From contig NZ_RJJY01000001.1 in assembly GCF_003751085.1 (NCBI RefSeq), positions 3,720,001-3,784,000 on the forward strand: a DNA stretch of 64,000 bases, read 5' to 3'. The notes beneath the pieces are model-generated. The model was not told the origin of the DNA. It saw only the letters and a program-made list of their open reading frames with translations, and did no database searches. Position numbers and translations under genes: made by a program. Below, one piece after another: positions 46,699-55,635 of this stretch (position 1 is its first letter; each line of letters opens with the position of its first letter). The stretch is from Micromonospora sp. Llam0 (GTDB taxonomy: Bacteria; Actinomycetota; Actinomycetes; Mycobacteriales; Micromonosporaceae).

Positions 46699-46863
46699 AA
46701 CTGACCAACGGATGGCGAAAATCCGGATTCATTGACGGCTGTGGTCACTCTGTAACACTCGCGTAACTTGGTCTCAGTAGGAATAATTCTCGTAGCCGAT
46801 CCCCCACGAGTTCGTGATCACTCGCCATGCGCGGCAACCGCCGCAGCGAAACGAGGTCCCCTC

Positions 46864-48276
46864 ATGCGTCAGAGTTCTCTCGTCGTGGTGGCGAACCGAC
46901 TGCCGGTGGACGACAGCGTCGCGCGCGACGGCGCGTGCGAATGGCGTCGCAGCCCCGGTGGTCTGGTCAGCGCCCTGCACCCGATCCTGCAGCACACCCC
47001 GGCCACCTGGGTCGGCTGGGCCGGTGGCACCGGCCCGGCACCGAGCCTGCCGGACATCGACGGCGTACGGATGCACACCGTCGCGTTGTCCCATGAGGAC
47101 ATCAGAGACCACTACGAGGGGTTCGCCAACGCCACACTCTGGCCGCTGTACCACGACTCCGTCGAGCAGCCGGCGTACCACCGCAGGTGGTGGGAGGCGT
47201 ACCAGCGGGTGAACCAGCGGTTCGCCGAGGCGGCAGCCGCCGCCGCCGAGCCGGGCGCACTGGTCTGGGTGCAGGACTACCACCTGCAACTGGTACCCGG
47301 AATGCTCCGGGCGCTGCGGCCCGACCTGCTGATCGGCTTCTTCCTGCACGTTCCGTTCCCGCCGCCGGAGCTGTTCATGCAGCTGCCCCGCCGGGCCGAG
47401 CTGATGCTCGGTATGCTCGGCGCCGACCTGGTGGGGTTCCAGCGCGCCCAGGCCGCGCACAACTTCGCCCAGCTGGCGACGAAGGTCCTCAAGGTGCCCG
47501 CCACCGACCGGCGGATCGCCATCGACGACCGGGTGGTACGCATCGGCGCCTTCCCGGTGTCGATCAACATGTCCGAGATGGAGTCCCTCGCCGCCCGGCC
47601 GGACGTGCTGGAACGGGCCCGTCAGCTGCGGTCCGACCTCGGTGACCCGCAGCACGTCATCCTCAGTGTGGACCGGATGGACTACACCAAGGGCATCGAG
47701 CAACGGCTCAAGGCGTACAGCGAACTGATCGCCGACGGGCACATCAAGGTCCGCGACACGGTGATGGTCCAGGTCGCGGTGCCCAGTCGGGAGCGGGTCG
47801 AGCAGTACCGCATCCTGCGCGACCGGGTGGAACGCGAGGTCGGGCGGATCAACGGCGAGTTCGGCCGGGTCGGCGAACCAGCGATCCACTACCTCAACCA
47901 GTCGTTCAGCCGGGCCGACCTGGCGGCGCTGTACCGGGTCGCCGACATCATGGCGGTCACCCCGCTGCGGGACGGGATGAACCTGGTCGCCAAGGAGTAC
48001 GTGGCCGCAAGGGTCGACGACGACGGCGCGCTGCTGCTCAGCGAGTTCGCCGGTGCCGCCGCCGAGTTCCAGCAGGCGTATCTGGTCAACCCGCACGATC
48101 TCGATGGCCTCAAGTTGACGCTGATGCACGCGCTGGAGGCGTCGCCCACCGACGTGGCGGACCGGATGCGCTCGATGCGCGGGCATCTGCGCACCCACGA
48201 CATCCGGGCCTGGGTGCACGGCTACCTCACCGCGCTGGACCGCACCGGTTCCCTGGCCGCCCGGCTCACCGCCTGA
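46864..48276 (+). CDS. otsA: Trehalose-6-phosphate synthase (GT20)
   Basis: 470 residues. Conserved OtsA segments: VVVANRLPVD, SPGGLVSAL, WVGWAGG, VWVQDYHLQLVPGMLR, GFFLHVPFPPPE, LSVDRMDYTKGIEQRL and TPLRDGMNLVAKEYVA. The enzyme joins UDP- or GDP-glucose to glucose-6-phosphate. ATG 46864 follows AACGAGG. No trehalose-phosphatase gene is adjacent; the next gene is convergent. Trehalose protects against osmotic and desiccation stress. Confidence 0.95.
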   Translation: MRQSSLVVVANRLPVDDSVARDGACEWRRSPGGLVSALHPILQHTPATWVGWAGGTGPAPSLPDIDGVRMHTVALSHEDIRDHYEGFANATLWPLYHDSVEQPAYHRRWWEAYQRVNQRFAEAAAAAAEPGALVWVQDYHLQLVPGMLRALRPDLLIGFFLHVPFPPPELFMQLPRRAELMLGMLGADLVGFQRAQAAHNFAQLATKVLKVPATDRRIAIDDRVVRIGAFPVSINMSEMESLAARPDVLERARQLRSDLGDPQHVILSVDRMDYTKGIEQRLKAYSELIADGHIKVRDTVMVQVAVPSRERVEQYRILRDRVEREVGRINGEFGRVGEPAIHYLNQSFSRADLAALYRVADIMAVTPLRDGMNLVAKEYVAARVDDDGALLLSEFAGAAAEFQQAYLVNPHDLDGLKLTLMHALEASPTDVADRMRSMRGHLRTHDIRAWVHGYLTALDRTGSLAARLTA

Positions 48277-48281
48277 TCCCA

Positions 48282-48307
48282 CCGGCTGATCGTCAGCGGT
48301 CAGCCGG
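48282..48307. terminator. Stem-loop between otsA and the convergent hydrolase
   Basis: CCGGCTGA (48282-48289) pairs with TCAGCCGG (48300-48307) around a 10-base loop. The right arm overlaps the hydrolase stop codon. Probably a weak bidirectional terminator. Confidence 0.45.
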
Positions 48308-49118
48308 CGCCCTTGTCCAGCCAGTCGAGGATCGCGTCGACCGGCTCCGTCCAGCGGGCGTCGAGCATCAGATCGTGGCCCATCCCCGGGAACAGCAACG
48401 GTGCGCCACCGTACCGCCGGGCCGCGCGGTCCAACGCCGCAGCCGGCACCACCCGGTCGTCCGGGCTGCCGAGGACCAGCACCGGTGGATCGCCGACCGG
48501 CGGCTCGACCCGCTGGCGGGCCAGCAACTGCCACTGGGCCCGAGCCGACGCTCGCCCCAGACGATCTACGTAGGACAGCGCGGCGGCCTCCGGAAGCTCC
48601 CGGCTGAACAGTTGACCGGCGCGCAGCCGCAACGCCCCGCCGAAGACGGCCGGCAGGGTACCGAACGGATTACGCCGCAACGCCGCGCCGAGCAGTGGCC
48701 AGCCGCCGAGCACGGGGGCGGCCAGCACCGCGGCCCGCGCCGGATAGCGGGCCAAGGCGTGACCGACCACCAACGCCCCGGCGCCGTGCCCGATCAGCAC
48801 CGCCTGCCGGGGCAGGCCGGCCGCGGCCTGCACCACGTCGTGCACATACGCCCGCAGGTCGGCCCGCGGTGCCACCGCGCTGTCACCGTGCCCGCGCAGA
48901 CTGACCGCGTACGCCGGGAACCCGCGCTCGGCGGCCCGCTCCAGCCAATGCTCGGCGAACACCCACGCGCCGTGCCCGAACCCGGGCACGAACAGCAGCG
49001 GCGGCCGGCCCTCGTCGCGCGACACGTCGGCGTGCAGCACCTCGCGACGCACCGCCGGTACCGGTCTGGCCCATTCCCGGGTACGGACGATGCGGGGGGC
49101 CGCAAGGATACGACTCAT
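48300..49118 (-). CDS. Alpha/beta hydrolase-fold protein lacking the nucleophile Ser
   Basis: 272 residues with an alpha/beta hydrolase core: VPGFGHGAWVF (oxyanion loop), SLRGHGDS, VLIGHGAGAL (nucleophile elbow), VLGSPDDRVVP (acid Asp) and FPGMGHDLML (His). The elbow is GHGAG, so the expected Ser is Gly112. The rest of the triad is kept. It may bind rather than hydrolyse ligand, or use another mechanism. ATG 49118 overlaps the stop of the monooxygenase gene (ATGA), so the two are translationally coupled. Confidence 0.82.
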   Translation of the reverse strand: MSRILAAPRIVRTREWARPVPAVRREVLHADVSRDEGRPPLLFVPGFGHGAWVFAEHWLERAAERGFPAYAVSLRGHGDSAVAPRADLRAYVHDVVQAAAGLPRQAVLIGHGAGALVVGHALARYPARAAVLAAPVLGGWPLLGAALRRNPFGTLPAVFGGALRLRAGQLFSRELPEAAALSYVDRLGRASARAQWQLLARQRVEPPVGDPPVLVLGSPDDRVVPAAALDRAARRYGGAPLLFPGMGHDLMLDARWTEPVDAILDWLDKGAG

Positions 49119-50518
49119 CGGGCCGCCACCTCCAGACTGTCCAGGGTCTCCTGCAGCGCGCGCAGGTAGGTGACGTGGCTGACCTCGAACCAGCGCCGGG
49201 CCGGGTCGGTCACCTTGGCGTCGTGCCAGGGCCGTCCCGCGCCGGCCTCGATCCGGGCGGCGAGGGCCGCGGTGGCCGCCGGGTCCGCCGACCGGGCGCG
49301 CAGCCACCGGGCGACCAGCACGCTCTGCCAGTGGACCAGCGGGAAGACCCCGAACTCCGCCTGCACCAGCCCGACCACCGACAGCGTCGGGTGGCCCGGG
49401 GCGAAGGCGTGCAGGTGCAGGCGGGGCCGACCGTCCGCGTCGACGCCGAGCACCCGCGGGTCGAGGAAGTCGAACTGGGGCTGGTAACCGGTGGCGAGGA
49501 CGACGAGGTCGGGATCCACTTCGGTGCCATCGGCGAGCTCCACGGTGTGCCGGCGGAACCTGGCCACGTCGGGCACCGGGCGGACCGTACCGTGCCCGAT
49601 GTGCAGGACGAGTTGGCTGTTGACCACCGGATGCGCGTCGAACACCCGGTGCTCCGGAGCCGGTAGCCCGAACCGGGTCTGGTCCCCGACGACCAACCGG
49701 AGCAGCCGGTGGAGAACTCCCTGGCGCAGCCAACGCGGCAGACGCCGGGCGAGCAGGCCCGCGTTGACCTGGTCACTCGGCCGGCCGAACAGGTACTTCG
49801 GGGTGTACCAGTAGCCCCTGCGGGTGGAGTGCCAGCAGCGGGCCGCCTGTTGCCCGGCCTCGACCGCGATGTCGCAGCCGGTGTTGCCGCCACCCACCAC
49901 CAGTACCCGCCGGCCGCGCAGCTGGGTCGCGTCGTGGTAGGCCGACGCGTGGATCACCTGCCCGGTGAAATCGGACAGTCCATCGTAGTTGGGCAGCCGG
50001 GGTGCCCAGTTGTGTCCGTTGGCGACGATCACGGCGGCGTAGCGTTGGGTGCGTTGGGCACCGTTGCCGCCGGCGCTGCGGGTCGTCACGTCCCACCGGT
50101 CCCCCGGCGCCGGTTCGACCCGTACCACCTCGGTGCCGAACCAGATGTGCCGGCGCAGATCGAAATGGTCGGCGTAGCGTTCCAGATAGGCCAGCAGCTG
50201 GCTGTGGTGCGGGTAGTCGGGCCAACTGTCCGGCAGTGGGAAGTCGGGGTACTGGCTGAACGGCTTCGACGAGATCAGATGGGTGCTGGCGTAGACCGGG
50301 CTGCGGTCGTGGCGCCAGTTCCAGGCACCGCCGACACCCGTCTCCCGCTCGTAACAGTCGACCCCGAACCCCTGTTCGCGCAGGTTCTTGACCGCGCACA
50401 AACCGCTCGCCCCGGCACCGATGACGCAGACGTTCTCACCCTGTTCGGAGATCGGGCGGTCGTCCCGCCACCGGTCGGCACCGGCGGTGGGGCTGTCGTA
50501 GTCAGCGGAAGTAGACAC
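49115..50518 (-). CDS. Flavin-containing monooxygenase (class B)
   Basis: 467 residues. FAD motif VIGAGASGLCAVKNL, FMO/BVMO fingerprint FTGQVIHASAYHD (FxGxxxHxxxY), NADPH motif VVGGGNTGCDIA and VVLATGYQP are all present. It oxygenates a nucleophilic atom or a ketone; the substrate is unknown. GTG 50518 has AAGGAG 8 bases upstream. Coupling to an alpha/beta hydrolase often accompanies Baeyer-Villiger oxidation and ester cleavage, but the partner here lacks its Ser. Confidence 0.9.
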   Translation of the reverse strand: MSTSADYDSPTAGADRWRDDRPISEQGENVCVIGAGASGLCAVKNLREQGFGVDCYERETGVGGAWNWRHDRSPVYASTHLISSKPFSQYPDFPLPDSWPDYPHHSQLLAYLERYADHFDLRRHIWFGTEVVRVEPAPGDRWDVTTRSAGGNGAQRTQRYAAVIVANGHNWAPRLPNYDGLSDFTGQVIHASAYHDATQLRGRRVLVVGGGNTGCDIAVEAGQQAARCWHSTRRGYWYTPKYLFGRPSDQVNAGLLARRLPRWLRQGVLHRLLRLVVGDQTRFGLPAPEHRVFDAHPVVNSQLVLHIGHGTVRPVPDVARFRRHTVELADGTEVDPDLVVLATGYQPQFDFLDPRVLGVDADGRPRLHLHAFAPGHPTLSVVGLVQAEFGVFPLVHWQSVLVARWLRARSADPAATAALAARIEAGAGRPWHDAKVTDPARRWFEVSHVTYLRALQETLDSLEVAAR

Positions 50519-50555
50519 CGGCAATCTCCTTCGTACGGCTGCGAAATCGTGCCGG

Positions 50556-51383
50556 CTAGCCGCCCCGCTTGTCCAGTCCCGGTGCCGGATCGGTGAGCAC
50601 CAGATCGGCAACGACCGGCAGATGGTCGCTCGCCCGCCGCGCCGCCGGGGTGTCCACCACCCGGCAGCCGGCCACCTCGATCCGCGGATCGACGAAGATC
50701 GCGTCGATCCGTCGGCGCGGGTCGCGGCCCGGGAACGTGCCGGCCAGGCCGGCCCCGGCGGCGGCAGCGGCGTCGGTGAACCCGGCGGCGGCCAACTGCC
50801 ACGCCTCGCCGGTGTCGCCCGGCCCCGGGGTGTCGGTGCCGGGCGCAAGCCGGGTGTCGGTGCCGGGCGACGGCGGATCGTCGGAGTTCGCCGGCTGGTC
50901 GTTGACATCCAGGCCGAGGATCACCGGCCCGTCGACGTCGGCGCAGGCCTGGCGCAGCAGCCGGGCCTGTGCCGGCCGCTCCGTCGGATCAGTGGCCAGA
51001 TGCGATCCGACCACCACGAAGCGGGCCGGGCCGACCGCGCAGCGGGCGAACACCGCGCCGCGCAGGTGCCGGCCGGGCGTCAGCGGGAACCGGACCGACC
51101 AGGTGCCCGTCACCCGTACCCGCAGGGTGGTCAGCACCAGGTTGCCCAACGGCGGTGGTCCACCGGCTCCGACGACCATGTCGAACGCGTTCGCCAACGC
51201 GGCGGACCTGGCACGCCACCGCCACCGGCGCGGTGCCTCCTGCAGAATCGCCACGTCCGGTGCGATCTGGCGGACCACCTCGGCCAGCGCGGCCCGGTCG
51301 TCACGCTGGCCGTGGATGTTGTACGTGAGCACCCGCAGCCGCACACCGGGCCGCTGCGGCGCGGTCGTCTGGTCAGCCGTCAC
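50556..51383 (-). CDS. Endonuclease/exonuclease/phosphatase (EEP) family protein
   Basis: 275 residues. EEP landmarks: VLTYNIHG, DVAILQE (metal Glu), VVGSHLA, LGLDVND, RRRIDAIF and RASDHLPVVADL (Asp-His). Members cleave phosphodiesters in DNA, RNA, lipids or inositol phosphates; the substrate is not clear. A disordered Asp/Pro/Gly insert (about 170-195) separates the halves. GTG 51383; same strand and close spacing with the ROK kinase upstream. Confidence 0.85.
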   Translation of the reverse strand: MTADQTTAPQRPGVRLRVLTYNIHGQRDDRAALAEVVRQIAPDVAILQEAPRRWRWRARSAALANAFDMVVGAGGPPPLGNLVLTTLRVRVTGTWSVRFPLTPGRHLRGAVFARCAVGPARFVVVGSHLATDPTERPAQARLLRQACADVDGPVILGLDVNDQPANSDDPPSPGTDTRLAPGTDTPGPGDTGEAWQLAAAGFTDAAAAAGAGLAGTFPGRDPRRRIDAIFVDPRIEVAGCRVVDTPAARRASDHLPVVADLVLTDPAPGLDKRGG

Positions 51384-51421
51384 GGTCTCCTTCTCCTCCT
51401 CGGCCCGATGTGAAAGGGGGC

Positions 51422-52369
51422 TCAGATCCGCCGGGCGAGGTCGGCCGCACCGACCACACCGGCGGCGTTACCCAGTTCGGCCGGCCGCACCTCGGCCACC
51501 GGGATGCGGACCCGTTGGGCCAACGCGTCGGTGTACGCCCGTTGAGCGGGGCCGAGCAGCAACTCACCCGCGTCGACCACGCCGCCGCCGATCACCATCA
51601 CCTCGGGGTCGAGAATCTGCGCCAGGTCGGCCAGGCCGATGCCGAGCCAACGTCCGATCTGCGCGAACGCCTCGCAGGAGACCGGGTCACCGGAGCGGGC
51701 CGCGGTGGTGACCATCGGCCCGGTGACCGCCTCGGCGTCGCCGCCGGCCAGGGCGAGCAGTTTGGTCGCCCGGTCCGGTTCCTGCCGGGCGCCGGCGCGG
51801 GCGAACCGGACCAGGGCGTTGCCGCTGGCGTACTGCTCGATGCAGCCCTGCCGGCCGCAGCCGCACTGGTGTCCGTCCGGAACCGCCAGCATGTGGCCGA
51901 GTTCCGCGGCGATGCCGTGCGCACCGCGGACGAGTTCGCCGCCGTACACGATGCCGCCGCCGATGCCGGTGCCCACGGTGAACATCACCATCGAGTCGGC
52001 GGCGTCCCGGCCGGCGCCGTGCCGGAACTCTGCCCAGGCCGCGACGTTGGCGTCGTTCTCGACGATCACCGGCAGGTCGATCGCCGCGCTCACGTAGTCC
52101 CGCAGCGGTTCGTCGCGCCAGGCGAGGTTCGGGGCGAACAGCACAGTTGAGCGACCTGCGTCGATCCACCCGGCGGCCCCGATACCGACCGCGTCGACCG
52201 GGTGGTTCGCCGCCAGCTCGAGCACCACCTCGACGATCACGTCCCGGGTCTTGGCCACGTCGTCGGCCGGCGTCTCGTGCCGGGTCCGGGCCAGGACCTT
52301 CCCGTCCGGATCGACGACCCCGCCGGCGACCTTGGTGCCACCGATGTCGACTCCGATGGTCAGCGTCAC
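51422..52369 (-). CDS. glk: ROK-family glucokinase
   Basis: 315 residues. N-terminal phosphate loop IGVDIGGTKVAGG, catalytic VENDANVAAWAEF, ROK strand GTGIGGGIVYGGELVRGAHGIAAELGH and the zinc motif CGCGRQGCIEQYASG are intact. It phosphorylates glucose with ATP (or polyphosphate); in streptomycetes the homologous GlkA also mediates glucose repression. GTG 52369. It sits in the minus-strand run that starts with the SRPBCC gene. Confidence 0.93.
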   Translation of the reverse strand: MTLTIGVDIGGTKVAGGVVDPDGKVLARTRHETPADDVAKTRDVIVEVVLELAANHPVDAVGIGAAGWIDAGRSTVLFAPNLAWRDEPLRDYVSAAIDLPVIVENDANVAAWAEFRHGAGRDAADSMVMFTVGTGIGGGIVYGGELVRGAHGIAAELGHMLAVPDGHQCGCGRQGCIEQYASGNALVRFARAGARQEPDRATKLLALAGGDAEAVTGPMVTTAARSGDPVSCEAFAQIGRWLGIGLADLAQILDPEVMVIGGGVVDAGELLLGPAQRAYTDALAQRVRIPVAEVRPAELGNAAGVVGAADLARRI

Positions 52370-52474
52370 CGCTGCCGCTCCCCTCTGCTGTGCTCTTCGC
52401 GCGCCGGCGTCCGCACCGGGTCCGGTCCGGCGGCTGTCCACCGCCGGGCAGTCGTCCGGCCGAACGGTGCCGGA

Positions 52475-53176
52475 TCAGGCCGGATCAGGTCCCGGCCGGC
52501 CGTGGTCCGGCCGGGTGGCGCCCGACCGGTCCGGCTCCGCCCCGGCGGCATCCGCACCGGGTGTCACCGGGGCGGTCACCGCCGGACCGCCGGGGCGGCC
52601 CTGGGCTGGTGGTGTGCCTGTCCCGGCGACATCGACGGGGGCGTTCGTCGCGGCCGACCAGACGTCCCGATCACCCGCTGAGTCCGAATCATCCATGGTC
52701 CAGGTGGCCTGGCGCCAGGCCTCGTCGTCCGAGGTCATCCGGCCGCTCGGCGGATCGTGCCGGTCCGGCGGCGGGCCGGCGGGGTCCGCAGCCGGCGAAC
52801 CGGCCGAAGGCTCCGGCGGCGTGGGATCGGCCGGACGCTCCGGCGGCGTGGGGTCGGCCGGACGCTCCGGGGCCAGGGCACGCAGCAGGCTGGCGACTCC
52901 GGCGGCGAAGTCCCCGGCACCGGCGGCCAGCCGGTCGGCCAGCTCCGGGCTGGGGTCACGCAGTGCCGTGATGGCCCGGCAGACCGGGCAGACGCAGCAG
53001 GCCGGGTCGCCGGTGGCGACCGGACCGGTGCCGCCCAGCAGATCACGCAGCAGGCCGAGGCCGCCGGCAGCGCCGGCGCCGAGCCGCTGGCCGCGCGCCG
53101 CCAGCTGCGCCATCGCCAACGCGGTCGCCACCAACCGTTCCGCCTCCGCCCGCGCCGAGCGAGGATCCGTTCCCAC
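52475..53176 (-). CDS. Conserved hypothetical with CxxC pair and Pro-rich repeats
   Basis: 233 residues. The N-terminal ~95 residues are helical (AERLVATALAMAQLAARGQRL) and include CCVCPVC, a possible metal or redox site. The rest is low-complexity, with the tandem repeat ERPADPTPPERPADPTPPEP and many Asp. It resembles actinobacterial hypothetical proteins found between the SRPBCC and glucokinase genes. GTG 53176 is 14 bases from the SRPBCC stop, so they are co-transcribed. Function unknown. Confidence 0.75.
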   Translation of the reverse strand: MGTDPRSARAEAERLVATALAMAQLAARGQRLGAGAAGGLGLLRDLLGGTGPVATGDPACCVCPVCRAITALRDPSPELADRLAAGAGDFAAGVASLLRALAPERPADPTPPERPADPTPPEPSAGSPAADPAGPPPDRHDPPSGRMTSDDEAWRQATWTMDDSDSAGDRDVWSAATNAPVDVAGTGTPPAQGRPGGPAVTAPVTPGADAAGAEPDRSGATRPDHGRPGPDPA

Positions 53177-53190
53177 CGTCGGCCCGCCCC

Positions 53191-53652
53191 CTAGTCTGTC
53201 TCCGTCGCACCGAGCTGTTCCACTCGGTTCTTGAGCTGTGTCAGGGCAGCATCCATGATCATTTTTTCGGCCTTGCGGCGGAACATCCCGAGCATCCCGA
53301 CGGAGAGCTCCACCTCCAGCGTGTAGGTCACCGTGGTGGTTCCGTCCCCGTTGTCCTCGATGTCGTACGCACCGTCCTGCCGGCGCTGCATCCGGGACGG
53401 CTCAGCCAGCCGCCACTCGATCCGGGACAGATCCTCGGAGTACTCGTAGATCAACGTGTACTCGTCGGCGAGCACTCCGGCGTCCAGCACGAAGCGGACC
53501 TCACGGGCGTATCCGTCCTCGTACTCCTGGCGCACCTCGACCCGGTCCAGCGCCTCGGTCCACTCGGGGTAGCGCACGAAGTCGCAGATCACCGCCGTCA
53601 CCCGGGACGCGGGTGCGGCGACGACAATCGACTTGGTGGAGGACTCCGCCAT
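53191..53652 (-). CDS. SRPBCC-family protein (Rv2185c/TB16.3-like)
   Basis: 153 residues with a START/polyketide-cyclase-like fold: KSIVVAAPASRVTAVICDFVRYPEW at the N-terminus, central strands and a long C-terminal helix. It probably binds a hydrophobic ligand. In M. tuberculosis the TB16.3 gene lies just before fadD15, as the acyl-CoA synthetase gene does here on the other side of a divergent promoter region. ATG 53652. Confidence 0.85.
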   Translation of the reverse strand: MAESSTKSIVVAAPASRVTAVICDFVRYPEWTEALDRVEVRQEYEDGYAREVRFVLDAGVLADEYTLIYEYSEDLSRIEWRLAEPSRMQRRQDGAYDIEDNGDGTTTVTYTLEVELSVGMLGMFRRKAEKMIMDAALTQLKNRVEQLGATETD

Positions 53653-53824
53653 GTGGGGCAGGCTACCCGGTGCCGGGCCAAGATCAAGCCAGTGGCCGAC
53701 AACCGTCCGGCCGCCACCGGCAGCGGGCTGACCGCGCAGGTCATCGGTCGCCCGGTAGGTTGCGGGTAGCCGGACGTGCACCGCCGGTCCGGTCCGCCTC
53801 AGCCCGCGAGCGCAAGGAGTGCAG

Positions 53825-55621
53825 GTGCGCGAGTTCTCCGTACCACCGGTCGTCACGGTCGGTGATGCCGCCACCCTGACCGATCCGGTCTGGGACAACG
53901 CCGAGACCGCACCGGACGCGGTGCAGTTCACCCGACCCGGACCGGGCGGGCAGCAGGAGGTGACCTGCCGGGAGTTCCGCGACGAGGTGGTGGCGGTCGC
54001 CTGCGGCCTGATCGGCGCGGGAATCAACGCTGGCGACCGGGTCGGTCTGATGAGCCGGACGCGGTACGAGTGGACGCTGCTCGACTACGCGATCTGGTCG
54101 ATCGGCGCGGTGACCGTGCCGGTGTACGAGACGTCCAGCGCCGAGCAGGTCGCCTGGATCCTGGCCGACTCCGGGGCGGTCGCCTGCGTGCTGGAGACCA
54201 ACGGGCACGCGATCACCCTGGCCTCGGTCCGCGACCGGCTGCCTGCGCTACGCGAGGTGTGGCAGTTGGAAACCGGTGGTCTCGACGAGATCCTCGCCCG
54301 CGGCGGAACCGTCGACGCCGCCCAGGTTCAGCTCCGCCGCCAGCAGCTGACCTCCACCGACATCGCCACGATCATCTACACCAGTGGGACCACCGGACGG
54401 CCGAAGGGCTGCGTGCTCAGCCACCGGAACATGTACGCCGACATCGCCAACGCGGTGCCCGGGCTGCCGAACCTGTTCCACGAGGGTGCCGCCACCCTGC
54501 TGTTCCTGCCGCTGGCGCACTCGTTCGCCCGGCTGATCCAGATCGGCGCGGTGCACGCCCGGGCCACCATGACCCACGCGGCCGACCCGAAGAACCTGGT
54601 CGACGACCTGGCCAGCGTCCGCCCGACTTTCGTGTTGTCCGTACCCCGGGTGTTCGAGAAGGTCTACAACGCGGCCCGGCAGCGCGCGTACGACGGCGGC
54701 AAGGGCGCCATCTTCGACCGGGCCGACCAGGTCGCCGTCGCCTACAGCGAGGCGCTGGACACTCCCGGCGGGCCGGGACTCGGGCTGCGTGCCCGGCACG
54801 CGGTGTTCGACCGGCTGGTCTACCGGAAGCTGCGGGCCGCGCTCGGCGGTCGGTGCCGCACCGCGATCTCCGGTGGCGCCCCGCTGGGTGCCCGGTTGGC
54901 GCACTTCTTCCGCGGCGTCGGGGTGACCGTCTACGAGGGGTACGGGCTGACCGAGACCTCCCCGGCGGTGTCGGTCAACCTGCAGCACGCGATCCGGATC
55001 GGCACCGTCGGCCGGCCGCTGCCCGGCGTCAGCGTCCGGATCGCCGACGACGGCGAGGTGCTGATCAGCGGCGACCTGGTGTTCCAGGGGTACTGGAACA
55101 ACCGGCAACAGACCGATGAGGTGCTCACCGACGACGGCTGGTTCCGCAGTGGCGACCTCGGCCGGCTCGACGACGACGGATTCCTGACCATCACCGGCCG
55201 CAAGAAGGAGCTGATCGTCACCGCCGGCGGCAAGAACGTCGCGCCCGCCGTACTGGAGGACCAGTTGCGCGCCCACCCACTGGTCAGCCAGTGCGTGGTG
55301 GTCGGCGACCGACGGCCGTTCATCGCCGCGCTGCTCACCGTCGACGAGGACGCCTGGCCGGGCTGGCTGGAACGCAACGGTCACCCGACCGGTCGCACCG
55401 TCGCCGAACTGCGCGACGATCCGACGTTGCTGGCCGAACTCCAGCAGGCCGTGGACGAGGCGAACCGCGCCGTCTCGGCCGCCGAATCGATCCGACGGTT
55501 CCGGGTGCTGGCCCGGGACTTCACCGAGGCGAGCGGCGAGTTGACCCCGTCGCTGAAGGTGAAACGGGCGGTGGTGCACGCCAACCACGAAGCCGAGATC
55601 GCCGAAATCTACGGGGGCTGA
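53825..55621 (+). CDS. Long-chain fatty acid-CoA ligase (FadD15 type)
   Basis: 598 residues. AMP-binding motif IIYTSGTTGRPKGCVLSH, FLPLAHSFARL, GYGLTETSPAVSVNL, GWFRSGDLGRLDDDGFL and TGRKKELIVTAGGKNVAP are all conserved. The enzyme adenylates and thioesterifies long fatty acids. GTG 53825 lies 5 bases after AAGGAG; GTG 53819 is possible. Position and sequence match fadD15 (Rv2187). Confidence 0.92.
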   Translation: MREFSVPPVVTVGDAATLTDPVWDNAETAPDAVQFTRPGPGGQQEVTCREFRDEVVAVACGLIGAGINAGDRVGLMSRTRYEWTLLDYAIWSIGAVTVPVYETSSAEQVAWILADSGAVACVLETNGHAITLASVRDRLPALREVWQLETGGLDEILARGGTVDAAQVQLRRQQLTSTDIATIIYTSGTTGRPKGCVLSHRNMYADIANAVPGLPNLFHEGAATLLFLPLAHSFARLIQIGAVHARATMTHAADPKNLVDDLASVRPTFVLSVPRVFEKVYNAARQRAYDGGKGAIFDRADQVAVAYSEALDTPGGPGLGLRARHAVFDRLVYRKLRAALGGRCRTAISGGAPLGARLAHFFRGVGVTVYEGYGLTETSPAVSVNLQHAIRIGTVGRPLPGVSVRIADDGEVLISGDLVFQGYWNNRQQTDEVLTDDGWFRSGDLGRLDDDGFLTITGRKKELIVTAGGKNVAPAVLEDQLRAHPLVSQCVVVGDRRPFIAALLTVDEDAWPGWLERNGHPTGRTVAELRDDPTLLAELQQAVDEANRAVSAAESIRRFRVLARDFTEASGELTPSLKVKRAVVHANHEAEIAEIYGG

Positions 55622-55635
55622 CTACCATCCGTCAC

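Noticed and set aside
46732..46769. Promoter for otsA (TTGACG with TAACAC or TAACTT)
   Set aside because: The hexamers are plausible but the spacing is not optimal for any pair, so it is not listed.
54248..55588. 446-residue minus frame opposite the acyl-CoA ligase
   Set aside because: Antisense shadow without motifs.
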